NCBI GenBank assembly: GCA_021613535.1 | Contig: CP075496.1 | Span: forward strand, 3,596,001 to 3,660,000 | Length of the DNA stretch: 64,000 bases | Source: Adineta vaga | Lineage: Eukaryota > Rotifera | Direction of reading: 5' to 3' | Part shown: positions 45,481 to 57,974 of the stretch, in pieces | How the letters are laid out: the number at the start of each line of letters is the position of its first letter | Numbering within the stretch: the stretch's first letter is position 1 | The notes under the pieces: generated by a model | Databases searched by the model: none | What the model was told of the DNA's origin: nothing | The model's input: only the letters and a program-made list of their open reading frames with translations | Made by a program: the position numbers and the translations under genes

Positions 45481-48400
45481 ATGAGGGAAATCAACGATGA
45501 GAAACCAGATCAAAAATCGGTAGATGCAGTTGATGTAGTACAAAATGGCGTTTCCGAAAAGAAGTATAGGAGATTATAACCTATGCTATAGTTGAAATAT
45601 TTTCTTCTTTACAGTGCTACGGATTCCAATGACGAAAATAATCCAAAAGGTCAAAATGTTTTACAAAAAAATCGTGAGAAAAAAAAAGAACCTACTGCTG
45701 TTGTTAGTCTTGCAAGTCTGGTAAGAAACAATCCATTTCTTCATAACAAGTTATGCTTAATTTATGCATGAATTAGTTTCGATATGCTACAAATATTGAT
45801 AAAATTTTCATGCTGATTGGGACAGTCGGTGGATTAGCTCATGGAGTTCTGTTACCATTAATGATTATTATATTTGGTGATCTTCTAAATACATTTACAG
45901 ATCGTACATCGGATTTATGTACAATGAATTATACAGCTGTTGCACTTGATTATTGTCCTCCTGGCTATTCGCTATCTATGTCAAACATTTTTTCCTCAAT
46001 ATCGTAAGGAAGAATTTGAGAAAATATATTGTTTAAAATAAACCTGTATTTAGAATTTGTAATTTTACTACAACAAATGGTACTACTGTTGATTTTCAAG
46101 GCCAAATACAAAAACAAATCAACCTTTTAGTGACTATCGGTTGTGTTAGTATTGTCTTAGGATATGTGCAAGTAGCATTTTGGAGTATGTCAGCAGAAAG
46201 ACAAACACGTACTATACGACAAAAGTTATTTCGATCCATTCTTCGAAAAGAAGTTGTTTATTTTGATACACATAAAACAGGAGAATTGAGTACAAAATTA
46301 ACAGATGATATTGATAAAATCCATGATGGTATAGGAGATAAATTAGGATCAGCATCGCAATTTTTAGCATCATTCACTACTGGATTAATTCTCGGTAAGT
46401 TGATAAATATATAAACGAAATCAAAATTTCGTTATCTGACACAATCTAAAAATAATTATTTTTGTAATATTTATTTAGGTTTTGTCAAAGGATGGAAGTT
46501 AACTTTAGTTGTATTGTCCATGTCTCCATTGTTATTTTGCTCTGCTCTTCTCCTTTCACAAGTATGTCTCTTTGATATTTAATAAAAGATTCGCATGTCT
46601 AATAATAATATTCGTCTATTTTCTTGTAGCTTACTTCTCGTTTAACGGCAAAGGAATTGAAAGCGTATGGTAAAGCAGGTGCAGTAGCTGAAGAAGTATT
46701 TAGTGCAATTCGTACGGTTTTTTGTTATAATGGACAAGAACGAGAGACAAAAAGGTTTTATATTTAACTAATAATTCTTACAATTACCTGTAAGTATTTA
46801 TAGATATGAAGTATTTCTCGATGATGCGAGAAAAAGTGGCATTAAGAAAGGTGGAATCAATGGTTTTTCAATGGGTCTTGTATGGTTTTTGATCTATTCT
46901 TCGTATGCATTAGGTATTAATATTTGTGAAGTCATATATTTTTCATATAAAAATGTCTCAATTTGACTTCAATAGGATTTTGGTATGGAGCAAAATTAAT
47001 TCGTGATGAAGGATATAGTATTGGCAATGTTATCATTGTCAGTAGATAATTTGAACATTTGTTTTGAATAAGATATTTAATCTTTCAGGTTTTCTTTTCT
47101 ATTATCATTGCTGTCTTTAATTTGGGACAAGCTAGTCCACATTTTCAAGCATTAACTCAAGCACGAGCAGCTGCTTATATTGTCTGGGAAGTTATCGATA
47201 CAGTAAGTCACTCATACTCATTAATCTATCACAGATTTTAGTATTGTTTATGTAGCCATCAAAAATCATTAGTGATTCAGAAACAGGTTTAAAAAAAGAT
47301 GATCTCATTGGTGATATACAATTTACAAATGTTCGATTTTCTTATCCATCACGACCTGGTGTTCAAATTCTCAATGGTATATCTTTTGATGTTAAATGTG
47401 GTCAAACAATCGCTTTGGTTGGATCTTCCGGTTCAGGCAAATCGACATCTGTACAATTATTACAACGATTCTATGATCCCGATGCTGGTTCAGTTCGTAT
47501 TGATGGACATGAAGTGAATGAATATAATTTGAAATGGTTAAGAGAACATATTGGTGTTGTTAGTCAAGAACCTATTTTATTTCAAGCAACAATTCGAGAA
47601 AATATTCTATTTGGAAGAGAATCGGCTACTGATATAGAAATTCAAGAAGCAGCAAAGATGGCTAATGCACATGATTTTATCATGACTTTACCTGATGTAA
47701 GTCATCTATTAGTTAATATGTAATTCATATTTGTAGCTTTATATATTTTCTAGCGATATGAAACACGAGTAGGTGAACGTGGAGCAGCATTATCTGGTGG
47801 ACAAAAACAACGAATTGGTAAATATATAATTTTGATAGGAATACTAAAACTATTTTCTTTCTAGCAATCGCTCGAGCATTAGTTCGTGATCCCAAAATTT
47901 TACTTCTCGATGAAGGTACCATTTTTTTTATCATCTGCATATTTATTCGATATTTAAAATTGTAGCTACAAGTGCACTTGATAATGAAAGTGAAAAAATT
48001 GTTCAAGACGCATTAGATCGTGCTGCCGAAGGTAAACTATAATATAATAGATAAATATAATTACATGTCTTATAAATCATAGGTCGAACAACATTAGTCA
48101 TTGCGCATCGTCTTTCAACAATTCGTAATGCTGATAAAATTGTAGTTATGCATAAAGGTGACGTAGTAGAAGAAGGTGATCATGAAACGCTAATGGAAGC
48201 ACGCGGTACATATTATAATCTGGTTGAACAACAAAATTTACGACGAGCTCAAGAAGAAGAACAATTAGCTTTTGAACGACAAGAGAGTGCCGGAATAGTT
48301 TCTGCTCATCAATTAGACTTGGATACATCCGATGAAATGAGAAAACGAGGTTCAACAGTAGTTAGTTTAACACCATCAGTTATGGCAGCATTGTATGGAA

Positions 48401-51046
48401 AGAAAAAGACAGAGACAACTGATGATGAAGACAATAAAAAGAAGAAGAAAGTAAATAATCGATGTTTGATTGATTTTAATCGATATATATACTTTATTAA
48501 GGAGAAAAAACCGAATTATGCTTTAAAAATGCTCGCATTAAATAAACCAGAATGGAAATTTATAGTTTTGGGATGCTTATCATGTGTATGTACTGGAGGT
48601 ATTCAACCAGTATTCGGTCTTATTTTAAGTAAACTTACAGCGGTATATAAGTTATCCTTTCTTTATAGTAATATATTGAATTTTTCTTTAAAAAGGTATT
48701 TCAAGAATGTGATAAAAACGTTCAAGAAGAACGAGTATTACTTTACATACTTTTGTTCATTGGTTTTGGTATTATAGTTTTGACTTCTACATTTCTTCAA
48801 GTACTATCATTAATACAACTAAAAATATCTTTTCTTTTTTCCTATCAATAGGGTCTTTCATTCGGCTTTTCTGGTGAAGCATTGACACAGAGATTACGTT
48901 CACGAACATTTCATGCAATTCTTCGTCAAGATATTGCTTATTTCGATAATCCAAAAAATAATACAGGTGCATTATGTACGCGTTTAGCTACTGAAGCATC
49001 ATCTGTTCAAGGAGCAACAGGTATTCGTATTGGAACTATGTTACAAAACTTAGCTGCACTCGGTACTGGTATTATATTGAGTTTTATCTTTTCTTGGCAA
49101 CTGACATTACTTATTTTGGCCTTTGTTCCATTTATGGTTGCTGGAGGCTTCTTTCAAAGTCGTTTGATGACTGGATTTTCAAGTAAAGATAAAGAAACTC
49201 AAGAGAATGCTGGAAAAGTTTGTTGAATCTTTCGAACTATTAAATATCTTCTAATGTAATTTGTAGGTTGCCATCGAATCAATACAGAATATTCGAACAG
49301 TAATACAATTAACAAAAGAGGATTATTTTTATCAAGAATATTGTACATGTATTGATATTCCTTATAAGTAGATTGAATTTAATTATTACAGAGGAATATG
49401 ATTTAATGATTCTTATTGTTTAGGTCATCTATAAAACGAGCACATATTTTTGGCATATTTTTTGCATTAACCAATTCAGTGATGTTCTTCAGTTTAGCTG
49501 CATTATTTCGACTAGGTGCTCATTTAGTAGAAGAAAATATAATTTCATTTGAAGATGTTCTTTTGTAAGTAAAATAATGTTTGTTTTCATTGAAATATAA
49601 TCAAATGATTTCTTTTAAGATGTTTTAATTGTATTATTTTTGCTGCACAAAGTGCGGGACAAACAGCTTCGATGTAAATATTTCAAAAATGAAATTCAGA
49701 CAGATATGTAATGAAACTTGTTTTTCATATTATCTTAAGGTCTCCCGATTATACTAAAGCTATTGAAGCTGCTGAAAAGATCATGGAATTATGGGATCGA
49801 AAACCATCAATCGATAATAATTCCACTTCTGGTGAAGAAATAGTAAGTAGATATTCTTTGAGATTGTTTAAGATTTTGATATTCTCGTTGTTTAGCCGAA
49901 TTTTAGTGGACAACTAGATTTCGAAGGTGTATATTTCCTCTATCCGAACAGACCAGAATCGGTCATTCTAAGAAATTTCAAATTAAAAATTCGACCTGGT
50001 ATATTTTAGATTGATATTCGTTTCTTTTCTTCTATTCTTTTCTTCTTATTTTCGTAGGTCAAAGAGTTGCTCTTGTTGGTAAGCGATATTAGTCATTTCT
50101 AGTTATTTGTGCTATATGTATTTTAGAAAACATCTGATTAAATGTATGACTCTATTTAGGTACATCTGGTTGTGGAAAATCAACAACAATTCAATTAATC
50201 GAACGTTTTTATGATGCTAACGCTGGCCGATTGGTGAGAGAACATTGTTTTCTTATTTATGTTAATTTTTGAAATTTTTATTTATAGTTAGTTGATTCCA
50301 AAGATATACGAAGTCTCAATCTGAAATGGTATCGTTCTCAAAGTATGTGATACATTTCCTTTTTACAAATGCATTCTTGACAATGAATATTTTTTAGTTG
50401 GTCTTGTTTCACAAGAACCTATCTTATTTGATATGTCAATCAAAGAGAATATTGCTTATGGTGATAATAGTCGAAGTGATGTTCCAATGGAGGATATCAT
50501 TGCAGCAGCGAAAAGTGCTAATATCCATGACTTTATTCAACAATTACCTGATGTAAGTATTCGAAGAAAGATTTGGGTTAATATAATAACGAGATTATTT
50601 TTAGGGATATGAAACCAATTGTGGTGCCAAAGGTACACAATTATCTGGTGGACAAAAACAACGAATTGGTGAGAGAAAATCGATTTTTAACGAATGATTA
50701 TTTGAATTATTTTTTTAGCCATTGCTCGAGCATTGATTCGCAATCCAAAGATTTTATTACTTGATGAAGGTAAAGATACACAATGTTTATTGATTGTTTC
50801 ATATGTTGTCTTTGTTTAGCAACAAGTGCATTGGATAGTGAAAGTGAAAAAATAGTTCAAGATGCACTAGATGCTGCACAAGAAAATCGAACATCTGTCA
50901 CAATCGCACATCGTTTATCTACAATTCAAAATGCAGATGTGATTTGTGTTTTACATAATGGAGTCATCGTGGAAAGTGGTACTAGTCAGGAATTACTTGC
51001 CCTCGGCGGCAGATATTACCGTTTAGCTATGGGAAAACTGAAATAA
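45481..51046 (+). CDS. ABCB1: Full-length ABCB multidrug-resistance-type transporter (P-glycoprotein family)
   Basis: This is an ATP-driven exporter of hydrophobic compounds at the plasma membrane. Two TMD-NBD halves give about 1,300 residues over more than 20 short exons. TMD1 starts near 45790 ([23 protein letters not shown]). NBD1 has Walker [10 protein letters not shown] (near 47420), Q-loop VSQEPILF, signature LSGGQKQRI (near 47795), Walker B ILLLDE and switch IAHRLST. The linker carries an Asp/Lys-rich stretch. TMD2 follows at 48870-49680. NBD2 has GTSGCGKST (near 50165), [17 protein letters not shown] (near 50640), ILLLDEATS and IAHRLST, ending [10 protein letters not shown]. Both sites look catalytically intact. 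The 51-base intron at 48451-48501 lacks stops. A polyadenylation signal lies at 51098. The symbol marks the family, not one-to-one orthology. Confidence 0.95.
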
Positions 51047-51127
51047 ACCCTTTTCCATTTTGTATATTGAACTATATTTCTGTAGTCAAGAAATTTAAAT
51101 AAAACTTGTTGTCAACGTTTCGATTAT

Positions 51128-52171
51128 TTAGGAAAGTGTATTATTAAAAAAGACTAAAATATTGCTCATAAAAAATTCTCGATTGGGTGCATGTGGCGTA
51201 TCCTGATGACGTGTATGAGATATAAATGTATACAACTTTCCTTGTTCCCATAATGTTCGCATACCAATGAGATCTTCAGTGAATTGTCTTGAATCATTCC
51301 ACGTTTCGACTTTTAATGTTTGAGAAACATAACCTCGAAACCAACCAGATTCTCTTGGAGTAACAACTTCATCCAAATCAGAATAAGTCATAACGAATGC
51401 ATTTAATTTCAACATATTTATACGATAGGTTTCATTTCGTATTTCACGTTCGTTATTGATATCAGGAAGAAAATGACAATCAGATTTATATCGATTCAAT
51501 TGCATTGGATCACGCCAATAGTTTGCGACACTAATATGATCTTGAATGACTTTTCCATAAGCATACTTAGTAATTAATTCACGAAAACGAACGGGCAATT
51601 TAAGAAGATATGGTATACCAAATATTCCTTGATGAAGACCACTTAATGTTATTAAATTATAAACTGGTAACGAACATCGTTCTACAGCACCACGAACAAT
51701 TAGACTTCCTTGAGAAAATCCTAACATATTGAAGCCTTGGTGAAGACGAATATCGTTTTGAATTTTCGTACAGAAATAATCGACTTGTTTATCTAATCGC
51801 CACATAAATGAGTCATCTACACCATTGCCGATTTCCATTGATAGAATATAAATACCAGGTAAGGAAGTACGAAGCCAATCAGCTATATCATTCATATCCA
51901 AAGAAGATGCAACGATGCCATGCATGAGAACGACTGGACGATAGACTGGTGTTTTAATAATACGTGAAAGTACAGTAGCAAAAAATAAAAGATATGCTAA
52001 ATGAGATATTTTTATTTCTTTTCCTACAGAATCACTCATTACAAATATTGATGATGAATCGTTTTTTGGAAACTGTATCACAGATGGATATCTGACCATT
52101 TCTGTACACAATAAATAGGTTGAAAGCATTACTAATTGCGATTTGATATAGTATATCAAATAACAAATCAC
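51128..52171 (-). CDS. PPT1: Palmitoyl-protein thioesterase (PPT1-like), intronless
   Basis: A lysosomal-type alpha/beta hydrolase that removes palmitate from cysteine residues. Family features in order are VVLMHGIVASS (oxyanion region), PGIYILSMEIGNG, QGFNMLGFSQGS (nucleophile Ser), YNLITLSGLHQGIFGIPYL, ANYWRDPMQLNRYKS, FLPDINNER, the acid in TYSDLDEVVTP and ESGWFRGY, and a C-terminal SHTRHQDTPH containing the candidate His. GxHQGVFGxP and EYWHDP are PPT1 hallmarks. Starts at 52171, about 52100 and about 52040 are possible; the last gives an N-terminal hydrophobic helix (LAYLLFFATVLSRII) suited to a signal anchor. Absence of introns among intron-rich neighbours suggests a retrocopy, although the frame is intact. 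It converges on the ABC transporter with an 81-base gap. Confidence 0.9.
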   Translation of the reverse strand: MICYLIYYIKSQLVMLSTYLLCTEMVRYPSVIQFPKNDSSSIFVMSDSVGKEIKISHLAYLLFFATVLSRIIKTPVYRPVVLMHGIVASSLDMNDIADWLRTSLPGIYILSMEIGNGVDDSFMWRLDKQVDYFCTKIQNDIRLHQGFNMLGFSQGSLIVRGAVERCSLPVYNLITLSGLHQGIFGIPYLLKLPVRFRELITKYAYGKVIQDHISVANYWRDPMQLNRYKSDCHFLPDINNEREIRNETYRINMLKLNAFVMTYSDLDEVVTPRESGWFRGYVSQTLKVETWNDSRQFTEDLIGMRTLWEQGKLYTFISHTRHQDTPHAPNREFFMSNILVFFNNTLS

Positions 52172-52927
52172 TATTAAAGGTGATTTTTATGTATGTATGT
52201 ATTTTGTATGTACAACAGCTCAGTTGAAAAAGATGTCGTTATCTCATGGAAAAAAATTCAACTGATACCGCGGTTTTTGAAAAAACTAATTCATCAAGGT
52301 GATGTATTATTTCTGTCACCTCTTCGATAACCTTTTGGCTTATCATGTTCGCTACTAGTCTAAAAACTCAACACGTTGATTTTACACTGCGTTCAGTCCT
52401 ATAGTATCACTATATCTATTTTATACTCATCTGTTTCTTGTTAGATTCGAATTTCTTACCATTTATACCAATATCAAATATGATAATCTATCTGATAAAC
52501 TACACGCCTGTGAATGTTACCAGAAGTAATCACCTGAATTATTTTCTTTGTAGTTTCAACTTTTATCAAAATATAATTGTTCGAATTTTAACTACACTAT
52601 ATTATTATAAGAATTGAACAAATTAATTTGAATATTGTCACTTGTTGACGTTTGATAAATATTATTCTACTTCAATTAAAAAATGACATGCTTCTACATC
52701 ATAAAAAAAGTGAAGAATAACCTAGGGTAAAACCGTGTACGATGGTGTCATAAACGGGGAAAAGACTTTTGAATATGCAATTTCATTCAATTATTAATTA
52801 ATCTATTATAATATACGATACTAACTGAAGCAATGTTATCAACTAGAATCTATTCACTTCTATTAGCAAAAATTAAAAATGAATAGCTGTTGTTCATTAG
52901 TTTATTATCAGATGCCCATAGCTTGAT
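52172..52927. other. Spacer
   Basis: About 750 AT-rich bases upstream of the PPT1-like gene. No exon is supported. Confidence 0.45.
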
Positions 52928-53621
52928 TTATTTGCGTGCCACGTATTCACTATCAGTCAATAAGTTTGCTAATCTTAAACTGTATCGAATTGTATATGCC
53001 TAAAGGGAAGAAAGAATGATCATTGTTTAACTGAACAGAAATATTTACCGGAAGAATAGATGCCCCACAGAATATCATCAAATAACTTAGAGCAAAAACA
53101 ATGGTTTTAAGAATACCATTAGTTTCGTAGTTTTCTCTACCCATCGGTATGATAAAACAATATGCTAAGCTTAAATAAATCAAAATTAAATCTATCATCA
53201 TCAATTTGGTAAACTAAAATCAACAGGAAACAATGATTCATGATTAAACAAAAGAGATAAAACATACGATAAGTAAACTGTTAACAAGATATCGATCAGT
53301 AGCAACTAATCCAATAATGAAAATCAAGCAAGTGAAGAATAGTAGGAAAAGAATGATTGGACTGTATGGCTGTAATTCAACATTATAATTAAAAATATAG
53401 GCATATACACCCAAGATGGTGCATACTATAGTTAAAATCTAGAGATAAAGAAATATTTGGATTGTGTTTGAACCTTGAAATGAAAAACCTACCAATTGAA
53501 CGATAATTGCAAGAAGTAGTATCTTGCGTGCACGATTTACTTCTTCTATTGGAGAAGTTGATGGATAATGAACTTCTTCATTCAACTTATTCATGTCGAT
53601 TTTTTGATCCTGAGACATCAT
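52928..53621 (-). CDS. Unrecognised four-helix membrane protein
   Basis: Four exons (53621-53493, about 53437-53270, about 53214-53049 and about 53000-52928) join in phase to about 175 residues. Four hydrophobic segments are seen: LLLAIIVQLILTIVCTILGVY, IILFLLFFTCLIFIIGLVA, MIDLILIYLSLAYCFII and TIVFALSYLMIFCGASIL. Both termini are predicted on the same side, with a polar N-terminus (MSQDQKIDMNKLNEE) and a C-terminal tail (LLTDSEYVARK). I know no family; the size and topology recall small tetraspan proteins, but the tetraspanin CCG motif is absent. It has no close functional partner nearby. Confidence 0.7.
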
Positions 53622-54295
53622 ATTCGTAGGAAACCGTTATGAATTTCTGTCGTTCTCTCTGAAAGTCGTTGACAATGAAATCAAAGAATTAAACAGCGTC
53701 TAGACTAAAGAGAAAAAACTGAGCGAATGCTTTCTGATTTGTTAAGATTACTCTCTTACTATGCAAATATTTGTCGAGGAATATTACATTCTGGTTAATG
53801 CTATAGAGTTATACATTGAACAAGAGTTGTGTTTTATAAATCGTATTCGACATTCTTTCATAAAGACGAAATTTAAAAATCGATCGTTTTCCCTGTTTTT
53901 TTAGTATTGTATGCTCTAATTACAGCAATTTGCCATATTTATTTTACAAGGTTGTTTGGTAGAGAACATTTAACCAAAGGATCATCTACCTCTATGATTT
54001 TTTATTTATTTTCAACTGTGTGTTTTCAAGGTTACTGAAACATCTCGAAATCAATTTTGAAGGTTGATATTTACATTGAGATATTCAGAGAAGCATCGCA
54101 ACTGTTTAAATTCATTCATAGTTTATAAACAAATAAGAATAATGTTGCTTTGGCTTCATTTATTTTCATAATCAAATGATTTCTAATACTACATAGGATA
54201 TATCATTTAGGATTAGACTGAACAAATAATTGTAATGAAATATCACACATTAAAACATTGTATATAAAGAAATAAAGATTTTTGTTGTAGAAAAT
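53622..54295. other. Spacer
   Basis: About 670 AT-rich bases between the membrane protein gene and the broken calnexin. No exon is seen. Confidence 0.45.
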
Positions 54296-55330
54296 GTACA
54301 TATTTGTCTTTACGTTTATGTCGACGTATTCTTGTACCATTTGATAAAGATGAATTTTGCTTCACGTTTATGTTTTTAACTAGTTTTGGGTTTTATATCA
54401 CGTTGATCGATCTCTATTTCTTCTTCACTGTAATCATCATCATCTTTTTTTTGTTTTGGATTGAGTGCACCAATAATAAATCATTGTAATCATTATAGAT
54501 AATAAAATAATAATCAAACAAATTATTCACACTCGATATGATTTTTTTTTGACGATCTCAATAATCTTTTCCATAATACTCTGAGATGATGATGATGTAG
54601 TGTGTTGAAGGTGGTGGTGATAATACTTTTTCTTCAAGTAATGATTTTGGTTTCCATAATTGATCAGCATATTTTTTCTCAATTGCTGGATCAGATGTCA
54701 AAAGAAAATTGTCAAAAACAATATCATCAACCACTGACTAAAGTTCAAGTGAAAGACTTCCAATGGGTATTGATTTGTATGGATGAAGTTCATCAACATA
54801 ATCTGGATTAGGAATTTTCCGTAGTTCCCATTTTCCCTAGAAAAGATCGAGAAAACTTCTTTTCTGTGCGAAATCTATTGTTTAACATACTCGATAGTTT
54901 GGATTGTCAATGAATGGTGCCGACCAATGGCCTTCATAATTTGGATTAAGTATTATTGACAGTGTGCATTTTTCATAACCAAGTGCAATTTTACATCGAC
55001 GATTATCAACCCCTGTTGGTGCCTATATACCGCATCTAATTCATCATCCCTACCAAAGATAGAATATCATATACTCAAATCAATACTCTATTCATCGTAC
55101 CATTCTTCAGGTTTTGTTGCATCTGGATCTGGAACGAACAAGGGTTCTACATTGATATGAAACAGTTAGCGGAAGAAGATCAGATTTCTTTTTCGAAGAT
55201 ATTCTGTACCATATTCAAGCCAACCATCTGGTATTTTCGCAATTTTATCAAGTGTTTCTTTTGGTGCAATTTCATTCCAATCTAAAATGAAAATAGCAGA
55301 CCTTAAAATGACCTTGATTTCTTTTATGAT
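54296..55330 (-). pseudogene. Broken calnexin: P domain, membrane helix and cytosolic tail
   Basis: Calnexin is the ER lectin chaperone for glycoproteins. P-domain repeats are clear (DWNEIAPKETLDKIAKIPDGW, FVPDPDATKPEEW, INPNYEGHW-like and FIDNPNYR), then KWELRKIPNPDY, the C-terminal lectin strand DDIVFDNFLLTSDPAIEK, a hydrophobic helix (LIIILLSIMITMIYYW) and an acidic tail (DDDDYSEEEIEIDQR). Damage: TAG at 54740-54738 where the family has LELWS; a frameshift at about 55030 (between DELDAVY and APTGVDN); another in the A-run before the acidic tail (about 54450). Some GT/AG introns survive. Its lectin part lies 2.3 kb away at 57.65-57.97 kb. No functional product is expected unless short exons are rearranged. 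Confidence 0.85.
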
Positions 55331-55600
55331 TTCTTCATTTCATTTGTTGATGGAATTTCATCAACATTTCTTACCATCTGATTTTCTTGTATCTATCTCA
55401 TCTGCATTAAATCTTTTAACAACAGGTGATGTTATTGTCGATAATGATGATGATGATGATGATACGAATGATGGTGTAAAAATTGGATTAGCTGATATCA
55501 ATGATGCTTGACCATGATATTTTTCTTTTAAATGTTTGATATTTTCGTTTTGTAAATGCCAACCATCAGCACTTTTCGAAACCAAATTCATTTGAAGAAT
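55331..55600 (-). pseudogene. Open exon spliced toward the calnexin P domain; origin unclear
   Basis: The frame contains VSKSADGWHLQNENIKHL and a Ser run from a (GAT)n tract, then FNADEIDTRKSDG before a GTAAGA donor at about 55372. That donor joins in phase to the DWNEIAP exon. ADEIDTRKSDDW resembles the linker in which calnexins enter the P domain; the sequence before it does not resemble the lectin domain. It may be a chimera created by the rearrangement. Confidence 0.4.
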
Positions 55601-55641
55601 CGATAATTCGATTGGATCACCATTGAAAGACCATGTGTTGC

Positions 55642-55923
55642 TTATTGTTGTGTATTTTGTTGTACAGCAATAGTGAACCCATGAAGTCGTGGTAGAATTT
55701 TTTCACATATTTTCGAAATTACCTCTTGATCTGTCCGAGTGATTTAATCATAATTTGATTTTCCAATCATTCTGACTGTATCAAGATGTCGAATATGAAG
55801 ATGATCTAATACTACTTTATCAAATCGCTCATTTACATCGACAAGTGAATAAAGTGCATCGACTTCATCCAGTTTATTGAAAATAAAACTTAATATTTCA
55901 TTGGGCAAATCAAGTATATTCAT
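55642..55923 (-). pseudogene. F-box protein remnant
   Basis: An F-box opens at 55923 (MNILDLPNEILSFIFNKLDE, then VDALYSLVDVNERFDKVVLD, HIRHLDT), typical of the large F-box families in rotifers that supply substrates to SCF ubiquitin ligases. The frame is cut by TAA at 55746-55744 and continues as ISKICEKILPRLHG, the segment that normally follows, to a second TAA at 55644-55642. The long leucine-rich C-terminal part is missing. It is therefore a truncated, probably dead copy. Confidence 0.7.
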
Positions 55924-56603
55924 ATCTTATTTGACATACTATATAATTCATTGGCTTTTATACATATCTGTGTTTTTTTGCTGTCGTCCGTAAGAACAAT
56001 GAAACAATCACGTTGTTGTTACAATATCAGTCTGTATTGAACGATTGAAGTCATTTCTCCCTAACATTTTTCAATAATTTTTTAACAATTTATAAAGAAA
56101 AGAAGAATAAATGATATATTTAATTGTTTAAGTTGGCATCGTTGTCATTGCCTTTTGTTCGTTTACGTGATCGTTAATAAAAAAGACTCTTTGATTGATA
56201 TAAAATTGAATGTATTCTGTTATACTTCAGAACAAAGATGCAAAGAAGAAAATTTTTTTGTAAAGAGCATCAAACTCTTGTATCTACTTTACTTTTAGGT
56301 ATTATCAAATAAATTGAAGTTATCATTTAAAGAAAGGTTTTATTCGAGTAATCTTTTTGCAAAAACATTTAATTTGAATATTCATTATATATATCGATGA
56401 AAGAATTTACATTAATGAAGTTTAAATCCTTTTAATAGAATATATCAATATTTCTTTCAATCTTAATGAAAATTCGAATATATTGATTGATTGCTTATTT
56501 TAGTCCAGTTAGTTAAAATAATTTCTCTCTGTCATAATAAAGCCACATACTATAATAATATTGAATTAAGGTGAATACGTTTATTTATAGATTTGAACAA
56601 TTG

Positions 56604-57516
56604 TTAACTATTATCAACTGATCGAGAAGGACTTCGTTCATTATCATCATGTAACCAATTGTGAAATGAATTAGTGAATAAAAAACGATTTTCTTTCGAA
56701 AATTTTTTTTTCTTACTTGAACTTCTTGATTCGTAACTTGTAAATTATTAACTCAACGTTCCATTGTTACTATCCATTCTTTATACATTTGTTCCCAAGT
56801 AGCAATCTTAATATGATTTTATATTATAATTCAAATTATCTTTAAAAAAAAGAAATATTTACCTGTTTTTTTTGTTCTCGTTGAGCTAAATCAGTCATTT
56901 TCCCAGAATGTTCTCTTTTCATTCGTTCATGTTTTCCATAAAATATTCTTTCTTAGTTTCAATTATCAAAATTGAAATTCAATTTACTTTATAATCTTCT
57001 ACCTAAATAGACAAAATAAATATTTTATTTTTTTTTAAAACAAAGAAAACCTCTTTAGCAGTTCTCTCTTTTTCTGTTTGTTGTTGTTCTAATCCTAATT
57101 GTTCATTATTACATTTCGATTTTTGAACATGGACCAGAATTGTTTGTTCATCTTTTTGTTCAAGTAGTTTTTTTTAATAGTGTATTAGATTTTCTTTCAT
57201 TTTTCAAATTTTTTACATGGTTTTGTTCTTTCCGGACGATTCAACCTAGAAAAAATATTTATCAATGAAAATAAAAGAAAAAAATACAACAAACACAGGT
57301 ATATTTGTATTGACATATTCCTTTTTATAATTTAACAACTGTTGTCGTTTTGGCACGACGTAATTCATCAAGTTTAGTCTTCTAATCATAGCAATTTGTC
57401 GTTCGAGCTAAGTAGAATTAAATATAAAACTAATTTAAAGCATCGAAGAATCTTCATACTTCAACAACTCTGGTTTTTTGAACTGATGGATCTTCTTTAG
57501 ATTTTGCTACTGCCAT
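56604..57516 (-). pseudogene. Coiled-coil gene remnant
   Basis: A start-like exon at 57516 (MAVAKSKEDPSVQKTRVVE) splices to LERQIAMI. The frame must then shift to give LDELRRAKTTTVVKL, and shifts again around 57150-57230 (LLEQKDEQTILVHVQKSK). Further pieces are EQLGLEQQQTEKERTAKE, IATWEQMYKEW and a terminal SFHNWLHDDNERSPSRS. Charged heptad-like composition indicates a coiled coil. I cannot name the parent gene. Several frameshifts and stops make it a probable pseudogene, although micro-exons could explain part of the breaks. Confidence 0.5.
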
Positions 57517-57649
57517 GTTGTACACTATGAAACGATTAGTTTATTTACATGAGTAGATTTCAACGCCAGAAATCATATGAAACCACTTTATTCGCCCTTG
57601 GTTTTATCAGTCACTTGTTTCTAAACAATGAAGAAACGAGTCATTGATG

Positions 57650-57974
57650 AAAAAATCATGCTCCAGCAACGCCAAAATCTTGCTTATTGCCAAATTTTAC
57701 TACAAACTGAACGATCAATTGACTGTCGGCAAACACAAATGACTTATTTAAATGTCTACTAATTGCATGATGTTTGGTTTTTGAGTAGACAAATTATTTC
57801 CATAAAAGAAGTGATCGAAATAATGTAATCATTCTTATAGACAGCTGATTGTGGAATTTCAAATGGCCATCCTTCATCATATTTTGATATATCTTCATCT
57901 ACTCCCTCCTTTTTTGCTTTGAAATTGCTCTTCGAAATGAATACTCGCTGAAGATGATCTGATAATTGGCACAT
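57650..57974 (-). pseudogene. Broken calnexin: N-terminal lectin domain fragment
   Basis: Lectin-domain hallmarks are readable in two frames: RVFISKS, then KKEGVDEDISKYDEGWPFEI, NSAVYxNDY-like SAVYKNDY, then after a frameshift SKTKHHAISRHLNKSFVF and DSQLIVQFVVKFGNKQDFG. KHHAIS and the LIVQ(Y/F)EVNFQ-like strand are diagnostic of calnexin/calmegin. A TGA follows at about 57659. The GPDKCG core of the lectin domain is not found between here and 55.6 kb. With the P-domain block at 54.3-55.3 kb, this looks like one calnexin locus split and decayed. Confidence 0.8.
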
